Shown here one piece after another: positions 41,673 through 51,320 of a stretch of DNA of 64,000 nt; the stretch's first letter is position 1; each line of letters starts with the position of its first letter. Position numbers and translations under genes: made by a program. The stretch lies in the NCBI GenBank assembly GCA_963844055.1, contig CAWJMN010000001.1, forward strand, positions 310,001-374,000, read 5' to 3'. The notes under the pieces are model-generated. The model was not told the DNA's origin. It did not search any database and saw nothing but the letters and a program-made list of their open reading frames with translations. This DNA comes from CAWJMN01 sp963844055 (lineage in GTDB: Bacteria; Planctomycetota; Planctomycetia; Pirellulales; Pirellulaceae).

Positions 41673-42035
41673 TTAGGGCTGCTTGTGCCGCAGGCCTTGC
41701 TGGGGATCGTAGGCAGGGATGCCGAACTCGCTAAGGACTTCGGTCACTTTGTGTTGCACAGGCTCGGCATCGGCCGGTGTTTCCAGCTTCAAATACTGCC
41801 AGCCCCAGGTTAGTTCCCAGGTGCCGGTGGGGGTGTTGCCGTTAATATGCCCCGCCCGTTCGACACAGCCCGGCAAGGCCTCTCTGATTTTTGCGAGGAT
41901 TTCCTTGACTGGCAGGTCTTCCAGTCCCTTTACCTCTTCGCCCCACTGAACTTCTTGGGCGATGGATTGAGGAAGGAGCCTTACCGAGGGCTCTTGTCGC
42001 CAAAACAGCAATAAATGCGGCTTGATGGTTGTCAT
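41673..42035 (-). CDS. Hypothetical protein, 120 residues
   Basis: Not recognised. The ATG at 42035 (MTTIKPHLLLFWRQEPSVRL) has GGAAG upstream and is preferred to the longer frame to 42098. The body is an alpha/beta ferredoxin-like pattern (EILAKIREALPGCVERAGHI, WELTWGWQYLKLETPADAEP) ending in VTEVLSEFGIPAYDPQQG. The composition is typical for this genome. It precedes glmM divergently, with about 130 bases between starts. Confidence 0.65.
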   Translation of the reverse strand: MTTIKPHLLLFWRQEPSVRLLPQSIAQEVQWGEEVKGLEDLPVKEILAKIREALPGCVERAGHINGNTPTGTWELTWGWQYLKLETPADAEPVQHKVTEVLSEFGIPAYDPQQGLRHKQP

Positions 42036-42162
42036 TTGCTTCCGCGAATCCGCTCTTTGCAGTGAGCGGCCTTTCCCCGTACGATTGAGCCAAGCCACGT
42101 CCGTAGTAACGGTGAAGCGTGGGTTTTTGGTGCTTGTATTCTAGCGTAGAAAGCAACTTGCC

Positions 42163-43514
42163 GTGAGTGAGGCCATCATCAGCGTTTCGGGATTGCGTGG
42201 AATCGTTGGTGACAGCTTAACGCCCCTGGTTGCCATGAAGTACGCCCAATCGTTTGCCCGTTCGCTAGGCCCGGGGCCAATTGTAGTGGCTCGGGATGGG
42301 CGAACCACGGGCAGCCTGTTCGCAAAAGCGATTGAGTCGGCACTGCTGGGGATGGGACGAAACGTGCTGCAAGTGGGAATTGCGGCTACCCCAACGGTCG
42401 GCGTGCTGGTGCAATCGCTTAGGGCTGCGGGGGGCATTCAGATCTCCGCCAGCCACAATCCGCTGCCGTACAATGGCCTGAAGTTGTTTAGTCCTCAAGG
42501 ACGCGTCCTTCCGGCGGCAGAAGGATTGCCAGTCTTGGCGGCCTATCGTGAAGGAACCTGGAGCTGGGCCACGCATGATGGGATTGGCGAATTGACCGAA
42601 GTGGAGAACACAACGGATGAGCACCTGCGCCGCGTGTTGGCGACTGTGGATGTGGTCGCGATTGCCAAACAGCGTTTTCGCGTGCTGCTGGATAGTAATG
42701 CGGGTGCGGGCAGCCTACTGGGGAAACGCTTGCTAGAAGCACTGGGCTGTGAAGTGGTACAGCTGGGGAGTGAGCCAACCGGTCGGTTTGAACATCCGGC
42801 CGAGCCGACAGCAGCGAACCTGGCAGGGGTGCAGAAAAAGGTTTTGGCCGCACGAGCCGTTGTGGGATTCTGCCAAGATCCCGATGCCGATCGGTTGGCG
42901 CTGATCGATGCTGAGGGAACGTACATCGGCGAAGAGTATACCTTGGCGATCTGCTTAGCCCAGGTTTTAAGCCAAACGAAAGGGCCGGTGGTTACCAACT
43001 GTGCCACTAGCCAGATGTCACGTGACATTGCCGCGAGCAAGGGGGCGAGCTATTCGCTTTCGGCCGTCGGTGAGGCGAATGTCGTTGATGAAATGCTGCG
43101 TGTGCAGGCGGTTTTTGGGGGCGAAGGAAACGGTGGCCCGATCGATCCCCGTGTGATCTACGTGCGGGATAGCTTTGTGGGGATGGCGCAGGTTTTGGCC
43201 GCCATGGCAGCACGAAAGCTTGGCGTGAAAGAGTTGGCAGCGGAATTGCCAAAGTATGTCATCGACAAACAGACGACGCAGTTTGCTTCGTCCAAGCTTC
43301 CCGCCGCCTTTGACCTGCTCAGCCAGCACTTTGCCGCGCGCAGCTCTCTCGCCAGGATGGTCTGCGGATTGACATGCCAGAAAAGAAGGCCTGGGTAATT
43401 GTTCGCGGCAGCAATACGGAGCCCATCGTCCGCATCATTGCCGAAGCCCCGGAGTCTTCCATTGCGACTAGCCTTTGTGGAGAAATCGCCAAGCTTTTGA
43501 GCGAAGTAAAATAG
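42163..43514 (+). CDS. glmM: Phosphoglucosamine mutase, frameshifted near the 3' end
   Basis: Interconverts glucosamine-6-P and glucosamine-1-P for peptidoglycan and LPS precursor synthesis. Signatures: SGLRGIVG, active-site phosphoserine in GIQISASHNPLPYNG, metal loop DPDADRLALID, sugar loop GEGNGG. The GTG at 42163 is the start. The open frame stops at 43398, but the family C-terminus (QDGLRIDMP, VIVRGSNTEPIVRIIAEAP) continues in the next frame to TAG at 43512-43514. Removing one CT unit from the CTCTCTC tract at 43344-43350 restores one full-length protein of about 450 residues. Either an indel error or a real mutation. A second, diverged copy of the 3' end lies at 44691-44777. Confidence 0.88.
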
Positions 43515-43733
43515 CCGTAAGCTCTTCGAATAGACTTCTAGCAATTCTTGGTCGAGTAGCATTACCGATGGCTATCGGTAGGGCCTGCCTAGGAGCGAGT
43601 TCAGGAATGGGGAATCGGGAAAGACCTAATTAGGTCTGTGCGTTTCTTTGTGCTATTCGATAGGCTAATATTGCCCAATTGCTGCAAGGCCAATTGGTGA
43701 CACTATCCTCCTTCCCAATTTTCAAAGTGCACT

Positions 43734-44675
43734 ATGGCTGACGATCCTAAAAAGAAACGACAATCTCCGGCAACTAGCTTTGATCCAGGTGAGTTTTTCA
43801 AGAAAACCATGTTGGAAAGCGGGGCGGAGATGCTTCAGCAATTTGCGCAACTGCGAGGAGAAAAAGTGCCCTCGCTAGAGGAGGCGATGAAACTTAGTGA
43901 AGCGACGCTGCGGAATGCGTCAGGGCCAAATAAAAAAGAGATTGACTACCGAAGTGTGAAACGATTTTTACCAAGAGCTTTTCGGATCCTGCCATCGGAT
44001 ACCCCGACAGCGCATCGTCTGGGAGGCCAGTCGCCTGTCGCAATGGTTTGCGGTTGTTGTAATGCACCGATGATTCTATTTGCGACGCTGGATACTACGG
44101 TCGATAGCCTGAGTGGAAAGTTTCCTCATAAGAACCTGCCGCTTTACTACTGCTTGGAATGTCCCGGAACTTCGTACTACCGCGTTCAGCCAAACGGAGA
44201 TGCCACAACGTTCCGCTGGCCTGCAGCCGAATATGAAGAACAGCCCTTTGGGTGCCGGCGCTGGCAAGTCCCCACGGGATACTTGTCTCTGGTGGAGATT
44301 CCTTCCGAAATTCAAACCCTGATGGAGGATCTGTACCTGGTATATGAGGTTGATGAAACGGCAAAGAAGCAGTTAGAAAAACCGCTGAAAGCACTGATCG
44401 GGGAAAGACTAGATCGCTGGAAATGGGCCGCAAGGTTTTCGCAAGTGGGAGGACTTCCGCTGCACACGCAGGGGCACAACGTCATCGCGGAAGACTGCCC
44501 CAATCGGCTTTGCCCTTCGAAGAAGAGACCTAAGAAAGATCAGGAGTATAGTGCGCTGGCAGTTTTAAACATGCATCTCGATGAATTCTGGGGATACCCT
44601 GACGAGTTTGTTGATGTTGCTTACAACATCTGCCCCGATTGCCACTTGATTGCCGTGAAATATGTCTGCGGATAA
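43734..44675 (+). CDS. Hypothetical zinc-binding protein between two glmM 3' ends
   Basis: 313 residues, not recognised with certainty. It has CxxC-type knuckles (VCGCCNAPM, YYCLECPG, NRLCPSKK, NICPDCHL), so it probably binds zinc. VGGLPLHTQGHN in the C-terminal half recalls the GGxPxxxQ motif of DUF1963/YwqG-like proteins. The gene has no signal peptide. It sits exactly between the glmM gene and a second glmM 3' remnant 15 bases after its stop, so it looks like inserted cargo. The ATG at 43734 has only a weak ribosome site. Confidence 0.7.
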   Translation: MADDPKKKRQSPATSFDPGEFFKKTMLESGAEMLQQFAQLRGEKVPSLEEAMKLSEATLRNASGPNKKEIDYRSVKRFLPRAFRILPSDTPTAHRLGGQSPVAMVCGCCNAPMILFATLDTTVDSLSGKFPHKNLPLYYCLECPGTSYYRVQPNGDATTFRWPAAEYEEQPFGCRRWQVPTGYLSLVEIPSEIQTLMEDLYLVYEVDETAKKQLEKPLKALIGERLDRWKWAARFSQVGGLPLHTQGHNVIAEDCPNRLCPSKKRPKKDQEYSALAVLNMHLDEFWGYPDEFVDVAYNICPDCHLIAVKYVCG

Positions 44676-44690
44676 CGTCGGAGGAAAGAC

Positions 44691-44777
44691 GTCTGCATAA
44701 TTGCCAAAGCCCCGGATGCCGAGTTGGCTCGAGGGCTTTGTGAACAAGTGGCAGCAAAGCTGCAATCGCTTTACGCA
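44691..44777 (+). pseudogene. Second, diverged glmM 3'-end fragment
   Basis: Reads VCIIAKAPDAELARGLCEQV and onward, aligning without gaps to the true glmM tail VRIIAEAPESSIATSLCGEI at 43428-43505 (about half of positions identical). At the DNA level CATaATTGCCaAAGCCCCGGA is nearly shared. The upstream part of glmM is absent. It is too diverged for a recent tandem duplication and is best read as the displaced original gene end after an insertion or allelic exchange. The frame continues past 44777 into the 3' end of the opposite-strand gene before a TGA at 44801. Confidence 0.65.
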
Positions 44778-47700
44778 CTAGCCGCGCCGCTTGCGTGGTG
44801 ATTGCTGTCCATCCTGACGAAGGTTGCGAATCATCGTCGAAGCAGAAACCTTATTGCCACGCTGACTGTGCGGAGTTGCACCGCCCGGGGTAAACCCTGG
44901 GTCGGGAATTTCAATCGTTTCCGATTCAGCCTCCGCGACAAGCTTCTCCGATGTCGCCTCTTCTTCATGCCCTTCAGCACCAGCGGCCTTGGGGCGTGGC
45001 TTGAACACGCAACCCAGCGGACCGGCAAGCAGTGCAGGGAAGAAGATGAGCTCTGCGGCAACGCCCATCCAGAGGATCGTCAGCATCAGATAGCCGAATC
45101 GCTGGGTTGGCGTGAACGTACTAAGGGCAAAGATCGAAAGCCCCAAACCGCTGATCACGGCAGCTTGGAAGGTTGGCGTCGCGCAGTGTCTATAGGCGGA
45201 AAGGATCGCCTTTTTGCGGTCTCCTAATCGGTCGAGCTCTTGGCGGAACCAGGTTAAGTAGTGAATGGTATCATCCACTGCTACGCCCAAAGCGATGCTG
45301 GCCGTCATCATCGAGCCAACGTCCACATCCATGCCAATCCAACCCATGCCGCCGAACACCATGACCACAGGCAGGATGTTAGGAAGCATTGCGACCGCAC
45401 CGGCACCGATGCTGCGCGAGATGAACATCATCAGCGGCGTGATCGTCAGGAACGACCAGAGCGTGCTTTCGATCAGGCTGTCGAGCAACGAACGTTGAGA
45501 CTTGTAAACAATCGGAACGACGCCGGTATAGATGGCCATCAGTGGCTTTTCGGCCGTAGAGCCGGCTCGGTCTTTGGGGTCTGCCTTGCCGCGAGTGACC
45601 TTGTTGACGAAGTGATGCTTGCGAACGTCGACTAGCTCTTTCCCTTGCGCGGTGGCAAGTTCCTTTAGCGTGGCAACATCACAGCCAGGTACGTCGTCGA
45701 CCATCACGATGCAGTCAAACTGCTTGAGCGTGGCGGTCCAGTCGGCCGGAACATTGTCTTTGCCAGGAACAAGCGTTCCCACTTTGTAGCGCTTGATCTT
45801 CATCAGGTCATACAGCGTGCGAGCAAAGATCTTCGTTTGATCGATCTTGGCGGGAGTGCTGTCTACCGCCGCAGGTGCTTCGGTAGATTCGGCAGGTTCT
45901 TCAGCATCCGCAGCACCCTTCCCCTTGGCCTTGGGCTTCGGGAGGCTTTGTTCAGGAACGCCAACGAGCAGCACTCGACCCACTTTGGAATTGGCATCGG
46001 TAGCACGCCCCTTCAGCTTTTCCTTGGCGGCTGTCATCGCATCGACGATGTTGTCGCGATACTGCTGGGCCGACAGGACAGGCTCTACCGCTTCTTTTAG
46101 TTCTTCAATCAGGATGCCGTAATCGACACCCTTGGTGGCAGGGATGCGAAGGCTCACACGCCACAGTTCATTTCCGCTTTCGAGATCTTCCCGAAGGTAG
46201 TCGCTCTTAAGGAACTGGTCACGATGGGCTGCGAGTTTGCGACCGGTCGTTTTGCGAAGTGAATAGGTCAGCGTGTCGCCGTTTGCCGCCGGAAGTGGGC
46301 GAACGAACGAGGCTGCGCTGGTAGAGCAACCGACGACTTGCCGGCCCGTGGCGCCAAACTCTTCGTCAATGACCTTTTGAATCCGGCTAGAGATTTCCAT
46401 CCGCTCCAAGAAGTCGAGCGTATGGGCGCCCTTGGCCGCGACGGCCGCTTCATCAGCCGGCTTATCCTCGCCTGTTGCCGCCGCAGCATTTCCGCCGAGC
46501 TTTTCCTTCGGAACGGAAACGACGATCTCCATCGGCACCAGAGGACCAAGCTTTGCTTCGAGGTGCTCATAGTCCTTGATGATTTTGGCATCGGACTTGA
46601 ACATCTTGAGCATGTTCACGCTGGTGCGGATCTTGGTAACACCAAAACCAAACGCCACAATTACCACCGTGCATGCGATGGCCACCTTGTTGTGATGGCG
46701 AACGATGAAGCTTCCCAAGCGATCCCAAAGGTTGTCCAGCAGCGTGTCGGTCCAGCTGGCTTCCTTCTTTTCAGGCTTTTCGGTTGGCTTTTGGGGCCAG
46801 ATATAAAGTGCGGCAGGCAAATAGGTGAATAGGACCAGTAAGGTTGCCATCACGCCCAGTGCCGAGAAGACACCGAACTTTTGGATCGGAATCAGTTCGC
46901 TGGTCACCAGCGATACGAGGCCAATCGCCGTAGTGAGGTTGCACATCAGCGCTGGCTTCCAAGCGTGGGCAATTGCGCGATCGGATGCGCCGTGGTAGCC
47001 ATGTTCGGCAACCGCTTCTCGATAGTAGTTGATAATGTGCGAGGCACCCGATAGGCCCAGCACATAAACCAGCGCGGGCATCGACATCAAAATGGCATCG
47101 ACGGAGCTATTGAACCACCAAACAAAGGCCAAGCTCATGACGGCGCTGATGCCACCAATGAAGAAGACCATGATGGTGGCCGAAACGCTGCGGAAGCAAA
47201 GGTAAGAAAGGCCAACACCCAGCGCGGCGCACAATCCGACCAAGCGAACCAGGGTGATGGTTCCTTCTTCATCGATGGCGACGTTGTCGACAGGTGGGCC
47301 ACCTAGCCACAGGTTGCTGTCAGAGATATTGCACTGATTGGCCATTTCCAAAAGTTGGCCACGTGGCTTGCCGAGCATGCCCCGCCCTAGCACAAGGTGC
47401 AGGTTCTGCTTAGCAGCATCCGTAAGAGTCAGAACAATGCAGGTTTGCTTGCCATCTGGGCCGATCAACGTCCCTTGTAAGCGACGAAGTGCTTCATCGG
47501 GAACATCGGCAAGTTCGCCCCCTTCGCCCGTTAGGCTGGCCAGAACGGCCGGGCCCGTGGTGACGCTTTTGAACAGTTGAGCACGCAGTCGACGAACATC
47601 TTGGTAATACCAAGGGCCATCCACGGGACCAAACGATGCCACAAGCGTCCCTTCCACATGGGGACCATACATACGGCGAGAGATGCTGCGACCTAGCGAT

Positions 47701-48296
47701 GCTACTGGAGCATCCACGGCATCCCAGCGATAGAGATCTCCCTCTGGAGTGATGTAGTACCAAGCTTCGGACTTATCTCCCGGCGTTAGCGTGGCTTTGC
47801 CCCGCAGCCAGCGTTCGTTTTTACCGCCCCAGTTTTCATTCAGGTTATCAGTAAGATAGAACCCAAGCTTGTTGCCAATGAAATCGTGCTGCACCAGCAT
47901 GGTGACCGGCTCGGTTTTGATGAGCACATCGCTGGCGTCATCTGCTGGGGTTGCAGCGCTAGCCTTGGCGGCAGCTGCTTCTTCCGCCATGCGCTTCGCC
48001 ATGGTTGGCGGCAGTTGCGGGTTGAGCTTATCAACAAAGAGCTTGAAGCTCTCGTCGGTTGCATCGCCATGACAACCTTCCCAGCTGACAAGTACGAACT
48101 GGTCGCTGATGAAGTGTTGGCGGAACCAGTCGAGCCAGGCCGTCTCTTCAAAGTCCTTGGGCAGCCAGTCCTTCACGTCATTCTTCATGCCCTGAGCGGC
48201 CATGCGAGAACCACGCAAAGCAAAGGGAACAAAGAAGAATGTCATCACCAAGATGACAATTCCCCAGCGAGCAAAGAAGCTTGGTTTGACAGCCAT
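44778..48296 (-). CDS. MMPL/RND-family exporter
   Basis: 1172 residues, inner membrane. RND superfamily (Patched/MMPL type): an N-terminal helix (IVILVMTFFFVPFALRG), a large periplasmic domain, then a membrane bundle with VGLCAALGVGLSYLCFRSVS and YVLGLSGASHIINYYREAV, and a second half that repeats the layout. The second half ends with FGGMGWIGMDVDVGSMMTAS and IALGVAVDDTIHYLTWFRQE. The Asp residues in the last motif belong to the proton relay. A long Ala/Pro-rich insert lies near 820-860. Such exporters move lipids or hydrophobic compounds, possibly hopanoids; the cargo is not known. It converges on the zinc-binding gene and the glmM remnant. Confidence 0.88.
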   Translation of the reverse strand: MAVKPSFFARWGIVILVMTFFFVPFALRGSRMAAQGMKNDVKDWLPKDFEETAWLDWFRQHFISDQFVLVSWEGCHGDATDESFKLFVDKLNPQLPPTMAKRMAEEAAAAKASAATPADDASDVLIKTEPVTMLVQHDFIGNKLGFYLTDNLNENWGGKNERWLRGKATLTPGDKSEAWYYITPEGDLYRWDAVDAPVASLGRSISRRMYGPHVEGTLVASFGPVDGPWYYQDVRRLRAQLFKSVTTGPAVLASLTGEGGELADVPDEALRRLQGTLIGPDGKQTCIVLTLTDAAKQNLHLVLGRGMLGKPRGQLLEMANQCNISDSNLWLGGPPVDNVAIDEEGTITLVRLVGLCAALGVGLSYLCFRSVSATIMVFFIGGISAVMSLAFVWWFNSSVDAILMSMPALVYVLGLSGASHIINYYREAVAEHGYHGASDRAIAHAWKPALMCNLTTAIGLVSLVTSELIPIQKFGVFSALGVMATLLVLFTYLPAALYIWPQKPTEKPEKKEASWTDTLLDNLWDRLGSFIVRHHNKVAIACTVVIVAFGFGVTKIRTSVNMLKMFKSDAKIIKDYEHLEAKLGPLVPMEIVVSVPKEKLGGNAAAATGEDKPADEAAVAAKGAHTLDFLERMEISSRIQKVIDEEFGATGRQVVGCSTSAASFVRPLPAANGDTLTYSLRKTTGRKLAAHRDQFLKSDYLREDLESGNELWRVSLRIPATKGVDYGILIEELKEAVEPVLSAQQYRDNIVDAMTAAKEKLKGRATDANSKVGRVLLVGVPEQSLPKPKAKGKGAADAEEPAESTEAPAAVDSTPAKIDQTKIFARTLYDLMKIKRYKVGTLVPGKDNVPADWTATLKQFDCIVMVDDVPGCDVATLKELATAQGKELVDVRKHHFVNKVTRGKADPKDRAGSTAEKPLMAIYTGVVPIVYKSQRSLLDSLIESTLWSFLTITPLMMFISRSIGAGAVAMLPNILPVVMVFGGMGWIGMDVDVGSMMTASIALGVAVDDTIHYLTWFRQELDRLGDRKKAILSAYRHCATPTFQAAVISGLGLSIFALSTFTPTQRFGYLMLTILWMGVAAELIFFPALLAGPLGCVFKPRPKAAGAEGHEEEATSEKLVAEAESETIEIPDPGFTPGGATPHSQRGNKVSASTMIRNLRQDGQQSPRKRRG

Positions 48297-48834
48297 GGAA
48301 GCGATGGTTACTCAAGGGGAACAAGGAGAGATCATCGGGGTCGGCCAGAAAGTGCGACAGGCTTTGTCTGCCCCCACACGTGGGCGAGTGGCTTTGCTGA
48401 CGGCTTTGGTTGCCGTGCTCAGCAGGCACAATCGCTATATCTGGAACCCTCTTTCGTATTCCATCGACGATTTTTCGTAGTGCGCTTGGGGAAAATCGGG
48501 GCAACCTGGCTTTTAGCGACAGTCCACCGAACCGTTCAAACTGCCTGTTTTCCCTACCCTGGGCCTCTCTCCCCCGTTAAAGATGCATCCCGAAGCAAAA
48601 AGTCTGGCTAACCGGCAAATTCTCTCTTCGCTGGCACAAAATCTTGCCGAAGTAGCCGTGAGCCCGGATTTTGCCTAAACTAAAGGTTTGCCGGACCTTC
48701 CTTTCCTCGTCGCCCTGGAACCTAAGTAAGGGGTCGTTACGTATAGAGACGGAACGATCACACGGCGACCAAAAGCTTGGAAGCTCTCTTTAACCCTTCA
48801 CTCCCCGGCTCCTTGGCCTTGGAGAAATTGACTT
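48297..48834. other. Divergent intergenic region, no gene recognised
   Basis: About 540 bases between the exporter and the secreted protein. The only open frames are short and lack ribosome sites. I could not assign promoters with confidence. Confidence 0.35.
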
Positions 48835-50496
48835 ATGCATCTGAATTCAACTTGGTTGGGCTTCGTTCGTGGACGAGGCGCTGCCCTCCTCGCGATGGTG
48901 GCTGCGATGTTTTTGGTGGGGTCGCAAATAGCGACGGCTTGCCCTTTCTGTTCGGCCACCGCCCAGACGTTTTCCGAAGAGATTGCGTCCATGGATGGTG
49001 CTGTGCTGGCTAAGCTGCTCAAGGTAGCGCCGCAGTCTGTGGAAGGGAAAGAGCAAGGCGAGATCCCGAAGGCCACCTTTGAAATCTATCAGGTCCTCAA
49101 GGGAGATTTCGTAAAACCCAAGCAAGTGATTGAAGCGCTCTATTTTGGCGAAGCTCCGGTGGGAACGAAGTTTCTCATCACGGGGGTCGATCCCAAGCGG
49201 CCAATGTGGAGCACTCCCCTAAAGATCTCGGATCGTGCGGAAACCTACTTGGCCGAAGTGCTCAAGCTGCCCAAAGATGGCGTGGACCGCGTGCGGTTCT
49301 TTATCAATTACTTGGAAGACAAAGATGACATCTTGGGCCGCGACTCGTATGACGAGTTTGCCAAAGCCCCCTATGCCGTCATCAAGCAACTGAAGCCCGA
49401 CCTCAAGCGAGATGTCCTGCTGGGCTGGATTAAGAACCCCGAAATCTCGGGCAGCCATCGCCGGCTGTATCTAGTTTTGCTGGGTATCTGTGGGACCGAA
49501 GAGGATCTTCCCTACTTGGAAGAAATCATTCGCTCTACCGATCGCAAGAAGAAGCTGGGGCTCGATTCGTTGATTGCCTGCTACTTGACGCTCAAGGGGG
49601 AAGAAGGCCTAACGCTCATCGAAGACCTGTATCTAAAGAACAAGAAGGCCGACTACGCCGAGACCTACTCGGCCATCATGGCCCTGCGTTTCCATGTCAC
49701 CGAAGGGGAAGTCATTTCGAAGGATAAGCTGGTTGCTGGGTTCCGATTGATGCTATCGCGCGCGGAACTTGCAGACTTGGTCATTCCGGACTTGGCTCGC
49801 TTTGAGGACTGGGATTCGACGAATACGCTGATGGAGCTGTATCGCAAGGCGGACGCCAACAATGCCTGGGTGCGAGTTCCTGTGATCAACTTTTTGCGCG
49901 CCTCTCCTAAGCCAGAAGCCAAACGTCTGTTAAAGGAATGTGAAGAATTGGATCCGGCCGCTTTCAAGCGTGCCAATGCCTACTTCCCCAAGCCTGCCGA
50001 AACGACTCCCGCTGACCCTAAAAAGGCCAGTCAATTGCCTTCAAAGGAAAACCCCGTTGCGCAGGCGAGTGCCGTGGAAGATGTTCAGCCGTCCTTAGCA
50101 TCTGAAGTGGTAAATGCCAATGAATCCTCGATTCCGTCGGCATCGGCTCTAAGTTCCGTTGTGCCGGCCGCATTGACGTCTGCCGTCGTTTCTGGGGAGT
50201 CAGACCTGCCCCCCGTTCCGGTTGCCAGCGAAGAGTCCTACGGAAAACTGGCCCGCGTGGAATCTTCCAGCGAACCTGTTGCTAGCAGCGTGCGTAACAG
50301 CGCTAGAGAAGAAAATGGTAATCGTGTGGTGGCATCGGTCAACAAAGGTGCTCCGCCGGTTGCAGCACTTAAGCGGTCGGCTCCTCGGGCATTCAATGTT
50401 TACATGCTGGTAGGCATTCCATGGCTGGTGGGGATTGCCTTGTTTACGTTGCAATGGTCCATCCTGCGGGGCATTGGCAGCGGACGTCGTAGCTAA
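48835..50496 (+). CDS. Secreted HEAT-like protein with C-terminal membrane anchor
   Basis: 553 residues, not a named family. A signal peptide (LLAMVAAMFLVGSQIATA) is followed directly by CPFCSATAQTF, a CxxC motif seen at the start of many planctomycete secreted proteins. Residues 40-390 form a beta domain followed by helical repeats (YLEEIIRSTDRKKKLGLDSL, NTLMELYRKADANNAWVRVP). A Ser/Ala/Pro-rich linker (about 390-525) leads to a C-terminal membrane helix (YMLVGIPWLVGIALFTLQW). Probably a periplasmic protein tethered to the inner membrane. Role unknown. Confidence 0.8.
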   Translation: MHLNSTWLGFVRGRGAALLAMVAAMFLVGSQIATACPFCSATAQTFSEEIASMDGAVLAKLLKVAPQSVEGKEQGEIPKATFEIYQVLKGDFVKPKQVIEALYFGEAPVGTKFLITGVDPKRPMWSTPLKISDRAETYLAEVLKLPKDGVDRVRFFINYLEDKDDILGRDSYDEFAKAPYAVIKQLKPDLKRDVLLGWIKNPEISGSHRRLYLVLLGICGTEEDLPYLEEIIRSTDRKKKLGLDSLIACYLTLKGEEGLTLIEDLYLKNKKADYAETYSAIMALRFHVTEGEVISKDKLVAGFRLMLSRAELADLVIPDLARFEDWDSTNTLMELYRKADANNAWVRVPVINFLRASPKPEAKRLLKECEELDPAAFKRANAYFPKPAETTPADPKKASQLPSKENPVAQASAVEDVQPSLASEVVNANESSIPSASALSSVVPAALTSAVVSGESDLPPVPVASEESYGKLARVESSSEPVASSVRNSAREENGNRVVASVNKGAPPVAALKRSAPRAFNVYMLVGIPWLVGIALFTLQWSILRGIGSGRRS

Positions 50497-50613
50497 GTGG
50501 CTTTTGGGGGCGACTAGTGACTTGCTAGGCGACCTCTACAGCAGCCATCGCGCCCTGGCATCTTTGCCGGGAATGCGCGTGATCGAGATCCTTTTGTAGT
50601 TTGAGTTTGTGCC

Positions 50614-51315
50614 GTGAACGATTCTATTGAAACCCAGTTTACCTCGGTTGAAGAAGACATCCTGGAGGAGCGTACCACTCCCAGCGGTGCCATCCTGTGC
50701 ATTGTGTTTGGCGTTTTGTCGCTGCTGGTGTTCATCTTGGGCCAACTTGTGCTCTCGATGCTGGGATTCGTGTCGGCCTGCATTGCGATCACCATGGCAT
50801 TTAAGGCGATGCTTTTGATCCGTCGCTATCCGATGGAATATTCCGGCCTTCGTCCCGCATCGCTGGGGCTCTCGCTAGGTATTTTTTCGTTGGTCTGCGG
50901 CGCAGCCTGGCACATCTACGACTATTCCACCGAAGTGCCCGAGGGCTTTCAGCGAATTTCCTTTGCAGATTTGCAGCCCGACATCCAGAAGAATGAACTG
51001 GGGATCTCGCAAGTGGCGTTTGATCTCCGTGGTAAGCAGGTCTTCATCAAAGGCTACATCCATCCCGGCGTTCAAGGGACGGGAAAGGTTAGCCACTTCA
51101 TCCTTGTTCCTGACATGGGAACCTGTTGCTTTGGCGGCCAGCCGAAGGCAACCGACATGGTGGAAGTGAAGATCGTTGGCGATGCCCCTCGCATTTCGTA
51201 TAGCACGCAGCGCATCAAGCTGGCGGGGACGTTTGACCTAGTGAATCCTGATCAGTCCAAGACCCTTGGGCTGAAGGACGTGGTCTATAAGATGGACGTT
51301 ACCTACGTCAAGTAA
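50614..51315 (+). CDS. Membrane protein with DUF3299-like C-terminal domain
   Basis: 233 residues from a GTG. Two or three membrane helices in the first 105 residues (ILCIVFGVLSLLVFILGQLV, LGLSLGIFSLVCGAAW). The C-terminal domain (about 125-233) reads KQVFIKGYIHPGVQGTGKVS, then HFILVPDMGTCCFGGQPKAT, the layout of DUF3299, where a CCFG motif and a beta-barrel fold recur in proteins of unknown function near ABC transport genes. It converges on the LptD-like gene with 5 bases between stops. Confidence 0.75.
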   Translation: MNDSIETQFTSVEEDILEERTTPSGAILCIVFGVLSLLVFILGQLVLSMLGFVSACIAITMAFKAMLLIRRYPMEYSGLRPASLGLSLGIFSLVCGAAWHIYDYSTEVPEGFQRISFADLQPDIQKNELGISQVAFDLRGKQVFIKGYIHPGVQGTGKVSHFILVPDMGTCCFGGQPKATDMVEVKIVGDAPRISYSTQRIKLAGTFDLVNPDQSKTLGLKDVVYKMDVTYVK

Positions 51316-51320
51316 CGAGC

